Source: Streptomyces echinatus (GTDB lineage: Bacteria; Actinomycetota; Actinomycetes; Streptomycetales; Streptomycetaceae). From it: DNA of 64,000 nucleotides. The translations under genes and the position numbers were made by a program. The notes beneath the pieces are model-generated. The model worked only from the letters and a program-made list of their open reading frames with translations. It was not told the origin of the DNA and did no database searches. Each line of letters starts with the position of its first letter. Positions within the stretch are counted from its first letter, which is position 1. Location: the NCBI RefSeq assembly GCF_014203595.1, contig NZ_JACHJK010000007.1, forward strand, positions 248,001 through 312,000. Reading direction: 5' to 3'. Positions 31,627-40,278 of this stretch are shown here, one piece after another.

Positions 31627-32814
31627 TCAGTGACCCCCTTCATCGGCGAACGACGCCTGGTAGGCGGCGAACTGGGCGCGCTCCTCGTCGACGAGCGCGT
31701 GCCCGTCCGCGTACACGTTCTCGAAGATGGCGAAGTGGTCCGGGTCGGGCATGGCGCGGACCGCTTCGCGCACTCGCTTGCCCAACGCTTCGGACTCGGT
31801 CTCGAGTTCCGCGAAGAACGTCTCGTCCGCGTGGCCCGAGGCCTCCAGGTACCGGCGCAGGCGCAGGATCGGGTCCTTCGCCTCCCAGGCCTGCCGCTCC
31901 TCGTCACCCCGGTAGCGGGTGGGGTCGTCGGAGGTGGTGTGGGCGCCCATGCGGTAGGTGAACGCCTCGACCAGGGTGGGGCCCTCGCCGTTGCGGGCAC
32001 GCTCCAGCGCCCACTTGGTCACCGCGAGGCAGGCGAGCACGTCGTTGCCGTCGACCCGGACGCCGGGGAAGCCGTAGCCCTGGGCGCGCTGGTACAGCGG
32101 CACCCGGGTCTGCTTCTCGGTGGGTTCGGAGATCGCCCACTGGTTGTTCTGGCAGAAGAACACCACGGGGGCGTTGTAGACCGCGGAGAAGGTGAACGAC
32201 TCGGCGACGTCGCCCTGGCTGGAGGCGCCGTCACCGAAGTAGGCGATGACCGCTGAGTCGGCGCCGTCCTTGGTGATGCCCATCGCGTAGCCGGTGGCGT
32301 GCAGGGTCTGGGAGCCGATGACGATCGTGTAGAGCTGGAAGTTGTTGCTGTTCGGGTCCCAGCCGCCGTTGTTCACACCCCGGAACATGCCGAGCAGGTT
32401 GGCCGGGTCGACGCCGCGGCACCAGGCGACGCCGTGCTCGCGGTAGGTCGGGAAGACGTAGTCGTCCTCGCGGGTGGCCCGGCCGGAGCCGATCTGGGCG
32501 GCCTCCTGGCCCAGCAGGGACGCCCACAGGCCCAGTTCGCCCTGGCGCTGCAGGGCGGTGGCCTCGGCGTCGAAGCGACGGGTGAGCACCATGTCGCGGT
32601 ACAGGCCGCGCAGCTCCTCGGCGGTGATGCCGGCGACGTAGGCGTCGTACTCGGCGTTCGCGACCCGCTCCCCCTCCGGGGTCAGGAGCTGCACGAGTTC
32701 GGGGTCGGTGCTCTTCTTGGCGGTACTGCGGGTGGTGCGCTTGGTGCCGGTGGTGCCGGCCTTGCCTGCGGCGCTGCGTCGCGGCTTGCGCGCGGCACTG
32801 CTCTCCACGGTCAC
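31627..32814 (-). CDS. bkdA: 2-oxoacid dehydrogenase E1 alpha, first BCKDH operon
   Basis: A 395-residue alpha subunit of the E1 decarboxylase. The TPP/Mg2+ motif is present as GDGASSQGDVAESFTFSAVYNAPVVFFCQNNQWA, and the phosphorylation-loop-like YRMGAHTTSDDPTRYRGDEE follows. The first ~35 residues are basic and low in complexity. GTG 32814 is the start: GGAGGAG stands 5-11 bases upstream, and the longer frame to 32904 lacks a site. It is the first gene of the operon. Its promoter lies in the 320-bp gap shared with the divergent response regulator, which holds two palindromes. Confidence 0.93.
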   Translation of the reverse strand: MTVESSAARKPRRSAAGKAGTTGTKRTTRSTAKKSTDPELVQLLTPEGERVANAEYDAYVAGITAEELRGLYRDMVLTRRFDAEATALQRQGELGLWASLLGQEAAQIGSGRATREDDYVFPTYREHGVAWCRGVDPANLLGMFRGVNNGGWDPNSNNFQLYTIVIGSQTLHATGYAMGITKDGADSAVIAYFGDGASSQGDVAESFTFSAVYNAPVVFFCQNNQWAISEPTEKQTRVPLYQRAQGYGFPGVRVDGNDVLACLAVTKWALERARNGEGPTLVEAFTYRMGAHTTSDDPTRYRGDEERQAWEAKDPILRLRRYLEASGHADETFFAELETESEALGKRVREAVRAMPDPDHFAIFENVYADGHALVDEERAQFAAYQASFADEGGH

Positions 32815-32969
32815 GTGTGCTCCTCCGTCGTTCCGGCCCCCGGGGTTGCCGGTAGGCCAGTGCGGCTCACCTGTTTCGACCACCGGGCACGGGGTGGGTG
32901 CCACTCGGCCGGGAACAGGCGTGACAGGTGCCCCGGCGAGCGCCCTGCAGCCATCACGTTACCCAGTGC

Positions 32970-32985
32970 TTCACATTTCTGTGAA
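32970..32985. promoter_or_regulatory. Palindrome TTCACATTTCTGTGAA upstream of bkd1
   Basis: Six-bp arms TTCACA/TGTGAA with a four-base spacer, 155-170 bp upstream of the E1alpha start and 150-165 bp before the response regulator. It lies in the AT-rich core of the divergent promoter region. Confidence 0.5.
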
Positions 32986-33008
32986 ACACCGTTTGACCTG
33001 CGATTTTG

Positions 33009-33022
33009 CTTGGATTTCCAAG
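33009..33022. promoter_or_regulatory. Palindrome CTTGGATTTCCAAG upstream of the response regulator
   Basis: Perfect 6-bp arms with a 2-base centre, 114-127 bp before the GTG at 33136. It is a candidate site for the response regulator itself or for a bkd regulator. Confidence 0.45.
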
Positions 33023-33135
33023 TAAATCGAGACGATGTGAAAGCGCGCTGGTCACAGCCTTGCGGCAGTCCGGAGCTACCGCACGTTATCCCGCGCACCC
33101 AGGTCACGGGAAGAGTTCCATGTGAGACTTAACTC

Positions 33136-33798
33136 GTGCGCGAAGACGGAAAAATACGGGTATTTCTACTCGATGACCACGAGGTCGTACGGCGTGGCGT
33201 CCACGAGATGCTCTCCGTCGAGCCCGACATCGAGGTGGTCGGCGAGGCCGGCACGGCGGCGGACGCCCTGGTGCGCATTCCCGCCACCCGCCCCGACGTG
33301 GCGGTGCTGGACGTACGCCTCCCGGACGGCAGCGGCGTCGAGGTGTGCCGGGAGATCCGCTCGTCGGACCGGTCCGTGCGGTGCCTGATGCTGACCTCGT
33401 TCGCGGATGACGAGGCACTGTTCGACGCGATCATGGCGGGCGCCTCCGGGTACGTCCTGAAGGCGATCCGCGGCAACGAGCTGCTCCAGGCGGTCCGGGA
33501 CGTCGCCGCCGGGAAGTCGCTGCTGGATCCGGTGGCCACCGCGCGCGTGCTGGAGCGGCTGCGCGGCGGCGGAGCGCACACGGACGAGAGACTGGCCCGG
33601 CTCACCGAACAGGAACACAGAATCCTCGAACTGATCGGCGAAGGACTTACCAATCGCCAGATCGGTGAGCGACTGCATCTGGCAGAAAAGACGATCAAGA
33701 ATTACGTCTCCGGCCTGCTCGCCAAACTCGGAATGCAGCGGCGTTCCCAGGCGGCCGCCTATGTCGCTCGTATCCAGGCGGAAAAGCCCGCCCCATGA
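33136..33798 (+). CDS. Orphan NarL/FixJ-type response regulator
   Basis: A 220-residue two-component regulator. The receiver (residues ~5-120) keeps the acidic pair Asp13-Asp14 and the phosphoacceptor Asp59 in VAVLDVRLPDGSG, with the conserved Lys in GYVLKAI. The LuxR-type helix-turn-helix (~150-210) reads LTEQEHRILELIGEGLTNRQIGERLHLAEKTIKNYVSGLLAKLGM. It resembles DevR/DosR. GTG start; no histidine kinase adjoins it, so the cognate kinase is elsewhere. It is divergent from the bkd1 operon and may regulate it or itself. Confidence 0.92.
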   Translation: MREDGKIRVFLLDDHEVVRRGVHEMLSVEPDIEVVGEAGTAADALVRIPATRPDVAVLDVRLPDGSGVEVCREIRSSDRSVRCLMLTSFADDEALFDAIMAGASGYVLKAIRGNELLQAVRDVAAGKSLLDPVATARVLERLRGGGAHTDERLARLTEQEHRILELIGEGLTNRQIGERLHLAEKTIKNYVSGLLAKLGMQRRSQAAAYVARIQAEKPAP

Positions 33799-33873
33799 CC
33801 GAAAGCGACCGCCGGCGACTGTCTGTGACAAGGCCCAGCTCACAGGGGCCGCGCGTGCCCTAACATCTGGCGC

Positions 33874-34917
33874 GTGCCGCGCTCATGTGTACCCCCCCTC
33901 TCGCCCCATGCGCCCCCTCTGGGCGCCCTGCTGCGCCTGTACGCCGCGGGTACCGCCCTCACATGCGAGCCGGTCGACCAGGGACTGCTCAACCGCGGCT
34001 ACCGGCTGTGCACCACACGCGGCCGCTATTTCCTCAAGCACCATTTCGACCCGGCCACCGCCGACCCGGCCGCCATCGAACGCCGGCACCGGGCCACCCA
34101 GCGCCTGGCCGATCTCGGCGTCCCGGTCGCCGTGCCGCTCGCCCACCGGGAGGGCCGTACGGTCGCCGTCGTCGGGGGCCACGCCTACGCCCTGCACCCC
34201 TGGATCGACGGCAGGCACCGCCACGGGGGCCAGCTCACCCGCGGGGAGAGCGCGCGCCTGGGGGCGCTCCTGGGCGCCGTACACGCCTGCCTGGAGCGTG
34301 TGATGCCTCCCAAGGGGCGCACGCGCCCGGCGACGAGCCCGCATCCCGTGGAGAGCGCCGACCCGGCCGACACCTTCGCCCTCATCGACGACCTGCTCGC
34401 GCACGTGCGCCGGCACCGTCCCGCCGACGCCTTCGACGAGCTGGCCCGGCACCGGCTGCTGGAACGCCGCGCGCTCCTGGAGCAGCACACGGACCGGCGT
34501 CCGCCCCGCGGCGGCTCGGTGGGGTGGGTGCACGGCGACTTCCACCCGTTCAACCTGCTCTACAAGGACGACGCCCCGGCCGCCATCGTGGACTGGGACC
34601 GGCTCGGCGTGCAGCCGCGCGCGGAGGAGGCCGTACGCGCCGCCGCGATCTTCTTCGTACGGCCCGGCGGGACGCTGGACCTGCCGAAAGTGCGTGCCTA
34701 CGCGCGCGCGTACCGGCGCGCTGCGGGCGCCGCACCCTCGGAGCTGTCGGCGGCGGTGCACCGCGTGTGGTGGGAGCGGCTGAACGACTTCTGGATGCTG
34801 CGCTGGCACTACGAGCGCGGCGACACCCGCGCGGACCGCCAGTTCCCGGCCGCGTCGGCGCTCGCGGTGTGGTGGACGCGCGAGTACGACGCGGTGTGCG
34901 ACGCGTTCGTACGGTGA
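33874..34917 (+). CDS. Aminoglycoside/choline-kinase-like phosphotransferase
   Basis: A 347-residue protein with the APH/choline-kinase fold. The N-lobe ATP region reads LNRGYRLCTTRGRYFLKHHFDP, with the catalytic Lys in FLKHH. The catalytic loop is GWVHGDFHPFNLLYKDDAPAAIVDWDRLGVQP, with the Brenner motif HGDFHPFN and metal-binding DWD. The substrate is not known; the group includes homoserine kinase type II and drug kinases, and many Streptomyces homologues are uncharacterised. A TAACAT hexamer lies ~10 bp before the GTG at 33874, so the transcript may be leaderless. It is convergent with the first kinase gene. Confidence 0.85.
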   Translation: MPRSCVPPLSPHAPPLGALLRLYAAGTALTCEPVDQGLLNRGYRLCTTRGRYFLKHHFDPATADPAAIERRHRATQRLADLGVPVAVPLAHREGRTVAVVGGHAYALHPWIDGRHRHGGQLTRGESARLGALLGAVHACLERVMPPKGRTRPATSPHPVESADPADTFALIDDLLAHVRRHRPADAFDELARHRLLERRALLEQHTDRRPPRGGSVGWVHGDFHPFNLLYKDDAPAAIVDWDRLGVQPRAEEAVRAAAIFFVRPGGTLDLPKVRAYARAYRRAAGAAPSELSAAVHRVWWERLNDFWMLRWHYERGDTRADRQFPAASALAVWWTREYDAVCDAFVR

Positions 34918-34958
34918 GCCGGGACGGCCCGGGCAGAGTGCGGGCCGGGCACGCCGGT

Positions 34959-34990
34959 CAGGCCGGGACCGGTGCTGCCGTCCCGGCCTG
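34959..34990. terminator. Bidirectional terminator between phosphotransferase and kinase genes
   Basis: An 11-bp stem (CAGGCCGGGAC at 34959-34969, complement at 34980-34990) with a 10-nt loop between convergent stops. Confidence 0.75.
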
Positions 34991-35002
34991 CGTGGGTGGG
35001 CT

Positions 35003-36649
35003 TCAGCCGGTGGTCTCGCCCGTGACGCCGTCCGTCGTGGTCCCCTCGGTGGTGGTGCCACCCTCCGTGGTGGTGCCGTCGGTGGTACCACTGCCGTCGG
35101 TGGTCCCGTCGGTGGTGCCGTCGGTGGTGCCGCCGCCGTCCGTGACCCCGCCGTCCGTCGGGTCCGTCGGCTGCGACTGCGAGGGCTGCGGGTTGGACGG
35201 CTCGCCGCTCGGGGTGGACGGGGCCGACTGCGACTGGCTGTACGAGGGCGTGGTCGCGGGCGGCCAGTCGGAGCCGGTGCCGGTGTCCGAGCTGCCCGTG
35301 TCCGTCTGGGGATCGCTGGGCTGACCGGTGTCGTCCTCGTCGGACGGGCTCGGGGAGGGCGACTCGTGCTTCGTGCTCTTGGAGTGCGTCGTCGTCGGCT
35401 TGGTGTCGGTGCCGTTGCCGCCGCCCCCGCCTCCGCCCTTCAGCGCCAGCGCCACACCGCCCGCGATCGCGATAATCGCGAGGACGGCGAGGATCCACAG
35501 CTTGCCGCGTCCGCTGCCCTTGTTGCCGTGCCCCTCGAAGCCGCCGTCGTCGCCGCTGCCGTAGCCCGCGGGCAGGATCGGCTGCGGGATCTGCGTGGTG
35601 CCGGCCCCGCCCACGGGGTGCGGCATGACCGTCGTCCCGGCGAAGCCGCCCGCCGGGGTGTGCCGGCCGTCGTGCGCCTCGACCGGGCCGGTGTTCCAGG
35701 TGCCGGTGTGGCCGCCCTGGTCGTACAGCATCTGCAGGCCGTACTGGACCAGGCCGCGCATCTCCTCGGCCGTCTGGAACCGGTCGTCGGGCTCCTTGGC
35801 GAGGGAGCGCATGACCAGGCCGTCCAGCTCCGGCGGGCACGTCCCGTCGACGACCTGCGACGGCGCCACCGGCGTGTCCTGGACGTGCTGGTAGACCACC
35901 GACAACGGGGTCTCACCGGTGAAGGGGGGCCGCAGCGCGAGGAGTTCGTACAGCAGACAGCCGGTCGCGTACAGGTCGGAGCGGTGGTCGACGGCCTTGC
36001 CGAGCGCCTGCTCCGGGGAGAGGTACTGAGGGGTGCCCATGACCATGCCGGTCTGCGTCATCGTCGTGGACGCGCCGTGCAGGGCGCGGGCGATGCCGAA
36101 GTCCATCACCTTGACGGCGCCGCTGTCGGTGATGATGACGTTCGCGGGCTTGATGTCACGGTGCACGATGCCGTGCTGGTGCGAGTAGGCGAGCGCCTCC
36201 AGCACACCGGAGGTGATGATCAGGGCCTGTTCGGGGCCCGGCGCCTCGGCGTTCAGCAACAGGTCGCGGATGGTGCGGCCCTCGACCAGCTCCATGACGA
36301 TGTACGGCACGGACTGGCCGCCCACCACGTCCTCGCCCGAGTCGTACACGGCGACGATCGCATGGTGGTTGAGGCCCGCGACCGACTGTGCCTCGCGGGT
36401 GAAACGAGCCTTGGAGACCGGGTCTTCGGCCAGATCCGCGCGAAGCAGCTTGACCGCGACCGTACGGCCCAGCCGGACGTCCTCGGCCGCGAACACCTCG
36501 GCCATGCCGCCCCGGCCCAGCCGGTGCGTGAGCCGGTACCGGCCGTCGCCGACGAGCCCGCCGTTGCCCCACAACTCCGGCGAGTCTGACATGCCGCCGC
36601 CACTCGCCTCGGGGTCGGACGGGCCCTGAGAGCGCTGCGTCTGTGCCAT
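35003..36649 (-). CDS. Membrane Ser/Thr protein kinase with repetitive extracellular tail
   Basis: A 548-residue Hanks-type kinase. Residues ~37-310 are the kinase domain: Gly-rich loop LGRGGM (44-49), catalytic Lys67, HRDIKPAN with Asp165, DFG with Asp183, and a TMTQTGMVMGTPQYLSPEQ activation loop. A linker with Gly/Pro-rich sequence follows, then one transmembrane helix near residues 385-405 (LWILAVLAIIAIAGGVALAL). The external ~140 residues consist of Ser/Pro/Thr repeats ending in TDG/TTEG runs. It signals from outside to intracellular phosphorylation. It is divergent from a PASTA kinase at 36994, a pair whose layout suggests co-function. Confidence 0.93.
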   Translation of the reverse strand: MAQTQRSQGPSDPEASGGGMSDSPELWGNGGLVGDGRYRLTHRLGRGGMAEVFAAEDVRLGRTVAVKLLRADLAEDPVSKARFTREAQSVAGLNHHAIVAVYDSGEDVVGGQSVPYIVMELVEGRTIRDLLLNAEAPGPEQALIITSGVLEALAYSHQHGIVHRDIKPANVIITDSGAVKVMDFGIARALHGASTTMTQTGMVMGTPQYLSPEQALGKAVDHRSDLYATGCLLYELLALRPPFTGETPLSVVYQHVQDTPVAPSQVVDGTCPPELDGLVMRSLAKEPDDRFQTAEEMRGLVQYGLQMLYDQGGHTGTWNTGPVEAHDGRHTPAGGFAGTTVMPHPVGGAGTTQIPQPILPAGYGSGDDGGFEGHGNKGSGRGKLWILAVLAIIAIAGGVALALKGGGGGGGNGTDTKPTTTHSKSTKHESPSPSPSDEDDTGQPSDPQTDTGSSDTGTGSDWPPATTPSYSQSQSAPSTPSGEPSNPQPSQSQPTDPTDGGVTDGGGTTDGTTDGTTDGSGTTDGTTTEGGTTTEGTTTDGVTGETTG

Positions 36650-36993
36650 CAGTCCTCGCCGTCGTTTCTGCCCGCGGTGCGCGCGGTGCTATTACGGTCT
36701 CCGTCGGCCACGCTACAGCCTCCATGGGGGCCGCCGGTTCGGAACGGCAACCGGGACCGATCCCGAGACGGACCGGTCATGAAACCTCTAGCACGCGCTG
36801 TCGTGCAAATTCTGTGCGCCGGTCGTACATGGCCTGTAACGCTTGCGAGACGCTTCTTGCGCGTACGGTCACGGAACGGGCACCGAGCTTGACGTGTCGG
36901 TGCCCTGGGGCAGACTTGGCCGGGAATGACACATTCGATCAAGGCCTGTTCGCCATGGGACGGCGCCGCACGGCCAGTGGGGGACGCGGAGAG
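36650..36993. other. Divergent promoter region between the two Ser/Thr kinases
   Basis: 344 bp between the two kinase starts (343 if the second kinase starts at 36994). AT-rich spots such as attctgtgc (36808-36816) and acattcgatc (36931-36940) suit promoters. I see no convincing palindrome, RNA structure or small gene. Confidence 0.5.
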
Positions 36994-38628
36994 ATGAGCC
37001 AGGACGGCGCACACGGCCGGTACGCGGGGCAAGCGCTGGCCGGTGGCCGCTACCAGCTGCGCGACTTGCTGGGCGAGGGCGGTATGGCCTCCGTACACCT
37101 GGCGTACGACACGGTGCTGGACCGCCAGGTCGCCATCAAGACGCTCCACACCGAGCTCGGCCGGGAGCAGGCGTTCCGGGAGCGCTTCCGCCGCGAGGCG
37201 CAGGCCGTGGCCAAGCTCACGCACACCAACGTCGTCTCCGTCTTCGACACGGGCGAGGACGAGCTGAACGGCATGGCGACGCCGTACATCGTCATGGAGT
37301 ACGTCGAGGGCCGGCCGCTGGGCTCGGTCCTGGAGCAGGACATCCGGCAGTTCGGCGCGATGCCCGCCGACAAGGCGCTGAAGGTCACCGCCGACGTGCT
37401 GGCGGCCCTGGAGATCAGCCACGAGATGGGCCTGGTCCACCGCGACATCAAGCCGGGCAACGTGATGACCACCAAGCGTGGCGTGGTCAAGGTCATGGAC
37501 TTCGGCATCGCCCGCGCCATGCAGTCGGGGGTCACCTCGATGACGCAGACCGGCATGGTCGTCGGCACCCCGCAGTACCTCTCGCCCGAGCAGGCCCTCG
37601 GCCGGGCCGTGGACGCCCGTTCCGATCTGTACTCGGTCGGCATCATGCTGTTCCAGTTGGTCACCGGGCGGCTGCCGTTCGACGCGGACTCGGCGCTGGC
37701 GATCGCGTACGCGCATGTGCAGGAGGAGCCGGTGGCGCCCTCCTCGGTCAACCGTGCCCTGCCGCCCGCCGTGGACGCGCTGGTCGCCCGCGCGCTGAAG
37801 AAGAACCCGAACGAACGCTTCCCGACCGCCGAGTCCATGCGTGCCGAGTGCCTGCGGGTCGCGGCCTCCTTCCAGGCGGCCCCGCCGAGCATCGTGCCGG
37901 GAGCCGGGCCGCAGCAGAGCGGCTCGGGTGTCGGCTCCGCGGTGTTCCCGCCGGTCGGACAGGCGACCCCGGCGCCGCAGGGGCAGGTGCAGACGCCGTA
38001 CCAGCCGGCTCCGGTCCCGAACCCGTACGGCCACCCGACGCCCGCCCCGGCCTACGGCTACCCGCAGCAGGGCGGTTACCAGACGCCTCCCACGGGCTAC
38101 GGCCCGCAGGCCGCGGCCCAGACCCCGCCGCCGTACACCATCTCGCCGCAGCCGGCCGGACAGTCCGCCGGCGGCGGCCGGAGCAGGCGGCCGGTGGTGA
38201 TCGGCTCGGTCGCGGTGGCGGCCATCGTGGTGGTCGGGCTGATCGTCGCGCTGACACTGAAGAACGGCGGCGACGACACCGGGGGCGGTGGCGGTGGCTC
38301 CAGCGCCTCGGCGGCCTCGTCGCACCGCGCGGGCTACCGCGGGCCGGACCACACCCGGCGGATCGACACGGAGAAGTGCACCGATCCGCAGGAATCGTGG
38401 AAGGACCCGAAGAAGGCCGAGATGCCCGACTTCCGCTACAAGGACATCGACTCCGTGAAGCAGTGCCTCCAGGCCGCGGGCTGGAAATGGGACATCAAGG
38501 ACCAGGAGGAGAACACCTGGGGCGACGGAACCGTGCTGAACCAGTTCCCCGCCGCGGGCACCGACATCGACCCGAAGGATCCGGACAGCATCCAGCTGAG
38601 CGTGTCGACGGGCAATCCCGCGCAGTGA
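36994..38628 (+). CDS. Ser/Thr protein kinase with a single PASTA domain
   Basis: A 544-residue transmembrane kinase of the PknB group. The kinase domain (residues ~18-285) has LGEGGMASVHLAYD, catalytic Lys49, HRDIKPGN with Asp151, DFG with Asp169, and GTPQYLSPEQ. A Pro/Gln/Tyr-rich linker runs to a transmembrane helix at ~398-422. One PASTA-like module (~474-540; MPDFRYKDIDSVKQCLQAAG...GTDIDPKDPDSIQLSVSTG) is external and could sense peptidoglycan or lipid II. PknB usually has four PASTA modules, so one is reduced. The ATG at 36994 was chosen for GGAG just upstream; the one at 36955 is an alternative. Confidence 0.9.
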   Translation: MSQDGAHGRYAGQALAGGRYQLRDLLGEGGMASVHLAYDTVLDRQVAIKTLHTELGREQAFRERFRREAQAVAKLTHTNVVSVFDTGEDELNGMATPYIVMEYVEGRPLGSVLEQDIRQFGAMPADKALKVTADVLAALEISHEMGLVHRDIKPGNVMTTKRGVVKVMDFGIARAMQSGVTSMTQTGMVVGTPQYLSPEQALGRAVDARSDLYSVGIMLFQLVTGRLPFDADSALAIAYAHVQEEPVAPSSVNRALPPAVDALVARALKKNPNERFPTAESMRAECLRVAASFQAAPPSIVPGAGPQQSGSGVGSAVFPPVGQATPAPQGQVQTPYQPAPVPNPYGHPTPAPAYGYPQQGGYQTPPTGYGPQAAAQTPPPYTISPQPAGQSAGGGRSRRPVVIGSVAVAAIVVVGLIVALTLKNGGDDTGGGGGGSSASAASSHRAGYRGPDHTRRIDTEKCTDPQESWKDPKKAEMPDFRYKDIDSVKQCLQAAGWKWDIKDQEENTWGDGTVLNQFPAAGTDIDPKDPDSIQLSVSTGNPAQ

Positions 38629-38699
38629 TCCCCGCGAGGCCGGCCGGGCGAGAGCTCCCGCCGGTCCGGCGGGCCGGGGCACGGCCCGGGACATAGGTC

Positions 38700-38725
38700 G
38701 GGCCCGGCGGTCGTCCGCCGGGCCC
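38700..38725 (+). terminator. Terminator of the PASTA kinase gene
   Basis: An 11-bp stem (GGGCCCGGCGG, complement CCGCCGGGCCC) with loop TCGT, 71 bp past the stop. Confidence 0.8.
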
Positions 38726-38783
38726 TTCGTGTGTCATGGCCGACCGGGGTGTGGGGGCCGCGTACGGGTACGGCCCGCCCCGA

Positions 38784-39326
38784 CTACAGGTACGGCCCGC
38801 CCGAGCGGCCGCCCACGTGAGGGTCGTCCCCGCCCTCGTGACCGGAGACTCCCGGCGGGAGCGCGCGGCGCATCTGCTCCAGCTGGGCCCGGGCGGCCAT
38901 CTGCTGGGCGAACAGCGTCGTCTGGATCCCGTGGAAGAGGCCTTCCAGCCAGCCCACCAACTGTGCCTGCGCGATCCGCAGTTCGGCGTCGCTCGGGGTG
39001 ACGTCGTCGGTGAACGGCAAGGAGAGCCGCTCCAGTTCCTCGACCAGCTCCGGGGCCAGACCGTCCTCCAGCTCCTTCACCGAGCTGGCGTGGATCTCCT
39101 TCAGCCGTACCCGGCTGGCCTCGTCGAGGGGAGCCGCACGCACCTCCTCCAGAAGCTGCTTGATCATGCTGCCGATCCGCATGACCTTGGCCGGCTGTTC
39201 CACCTGCTCCGTCACCGGGGTCTCACGGGAGTCCTCGTCCCCGCCGCCGCCGAGCGCCATCCCGTCCTGACCCACGACGAGGATCTGGGGATTCTCCGGC
39301 GACCGTTCGTTCCTCGGCATCTCCAT
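38784..39326 (-). CDS. bpa: Bacterial proteasome activator
   Basis: A 180-residue protein matching the Bpa/PafE family, which in actinobacteria forms a ring that opens the 20S proteasome gate without ATP. Central helices (AKVMRIGSMIKQLLEEVRAAPLDEASRVRLKEIHASSVKELEDGLAPEL) match the four-helix Bpa core; a Gly-rich tail ends in the gate-opening motif GPYL, the HbYX-like C-terminus (mycobacterial Bpa ends GQYL). The start is chosen at 39326; a GTG at 39344 is possible. It is a lone leftward gene. Partners (20S alpha and beta) are not in the window. Confidence 0.93.
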   Translation of the reverse strand: MEMPRNERSPENPQILVVGQDGMALGGGGDEDSRETPVTEQVEQPAKVMRIGSMIKQLLEEVRAAPLDEASRVRLKEIHASSVKELEDGLAPELVEELERLSLPFTDDVTPSDAELRIAQAQLVGWLEGLFHGIQTTLFAQQMAARAQLEQMRRALPPGVSGHEGGDDPHVGGRSGGPYL

Positions 39327-39500
39327 GCCGCCATTCTCTCGCACGCCAACACCTCATCACCGTGGTGCCCCCTCATGGGGTTGATCCACCGTTTAGACCC
39401 TACGGCCCAATCCGAAATGCCCGATGAGGCATTGAATGTGAGGCTTATTCCCGTCGGTTATCCATAAGTCACGACACCTGGGCTCCGGGAGGTCACCGAC

Positions 39501-40256
39501 GTGACTCCACGCCTACGCCTCGCATTCCGCTGGCTGAGGCTGCTGGCCGTCCTGACGGCAGCGGCTCTGCCGGTGTACGGCGCCGCCGCCGCGTACGGCG
39601 GCACGGCCGCGTACACCACAGAGCCGGACCCCTCCCGTGCCTCCGGCACGGGCCACGGGGAGAAGCAGCACGGGCCGGCGCGGCACGCCTCCCCGGAGCA
39701 CTCCGCCCCGCGGCACGGGCCGCCGGACCACCCCTCCGCGGACCACTCGGCCCCGGCCCGGGGCCACGCGCAGGAGCAGCGGCCGGGGCACGACGGCCCG
39801 AGCCCGGAGCCGTCCGCCCCCGTCGGCCTCCAACTCCCGGACTCGCCCGTGCCCATGCCGTCCGACTCCGCGTCGGCGTCGGTCATCCCCTCTCACTCCC
39901 GCGCCTCCGCCTCGCCGTCCCGGGCGGGCAGCCAGGCCGGTGAGGGCCGGATGCGGCCGGGCCGGCCGGACGGACCCGGGACCGAGGTGGAGGGCGACGA
40001 CCCCGGTTCGGCCACCCCCGCCGCACAACCCGCCGAGCCGGAGACCACGAACCTGCCCACCGCCTCCGAGCCGGCCGTCGAGACCGGCCTCGACTCCGCC
40101 ACGCCTCCGCCGACGCCCGACGCCCAGCAGGCGGCCGATCAGGGCGAGGCTTCCACGGAGCCGGTCCTGCGGATCCTCCCGCTGGGCAGCGGCCTGGTCC
40201 TCATAGGCCTGGGCCTGGGGCTGGCATTCCTGGGCCTGCGACTCCGCAGGAACTGA
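39501..40256 (+). CDS. Secreted or anchored low-complexity surface protein
   Basis: A 251-residue protein. It has an N-terminal signal (basic start, hydrophobic WLRLLAVLTAAALPVYGAAAA), a long Pro/Ser/His/Glu-rich middle (repeated HGP, APRH), and a hydrophobic C-terminal helix (LRILPLGSGLVLIGLGLGLAFLGLRLRRN) ending in a positive tail. This resembles the tail of a cell-wall anchored protein, but no LPXTG motif is present, so it is more likely a membrane-spanning stalk. No homology-based function can be given. Confidence 0.6.
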   Translation: MTPRLRLAFRWLRLLAVLTAAALPVYGAAAAYGGTAAYTTEPDPSRASGTGHGEKQHGPARHASPEHSAPRHGPPDHPSADHSAPARGHAQEQRPGHDGPSPEPSAPVGLQLPDSPVPMPSDSASASVIPSHSRASASPSRAGSQAGEGRMRPGRPDGPGTEVEGDDPGSATPAAQPAEPETTNLPTASEPAVETGLDSATPPPTPDAQQAADQGEASTEPVLRILPLGSGLVLIGLGLGLAFLGLRLRRN

Positions 40257-40278
40257 CCGCCCGGCACCGGCCCGGCCG

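Larger units (their letters stand above)
32815..33135. other. Shared intergenic region between bkd1 and the response regulator
   Basis: A 320-bp AT-rich divergent control region (especially 32960-33050) with two palindromes, annotated separately, and a possible -35 TTGACC at 32993. No start-like open frame and no structured-RNA-like pattern is evident. Confidence 0.6.

Noticed and set aside
30468..31961. A rightward open frame opposite the first BCKDH operon
   Set aside because: Shadow of E1beta/E1alpha; composition and lack of motifs identify it as antisense.
32812..32817. CACGTG at the E1alpha start as a third parS
   Set aside because: Only the 6-bp core matches; flanks (GGT...TGC) differ from GTTT...AAAC at most positions.
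33860..33876. A leaderless promoter for the phosphotransferase gene (TAACAT before the GTG)
   Set aside because: No -35 at the right distance; mentioned only in the gene entry and not listed as a feature.
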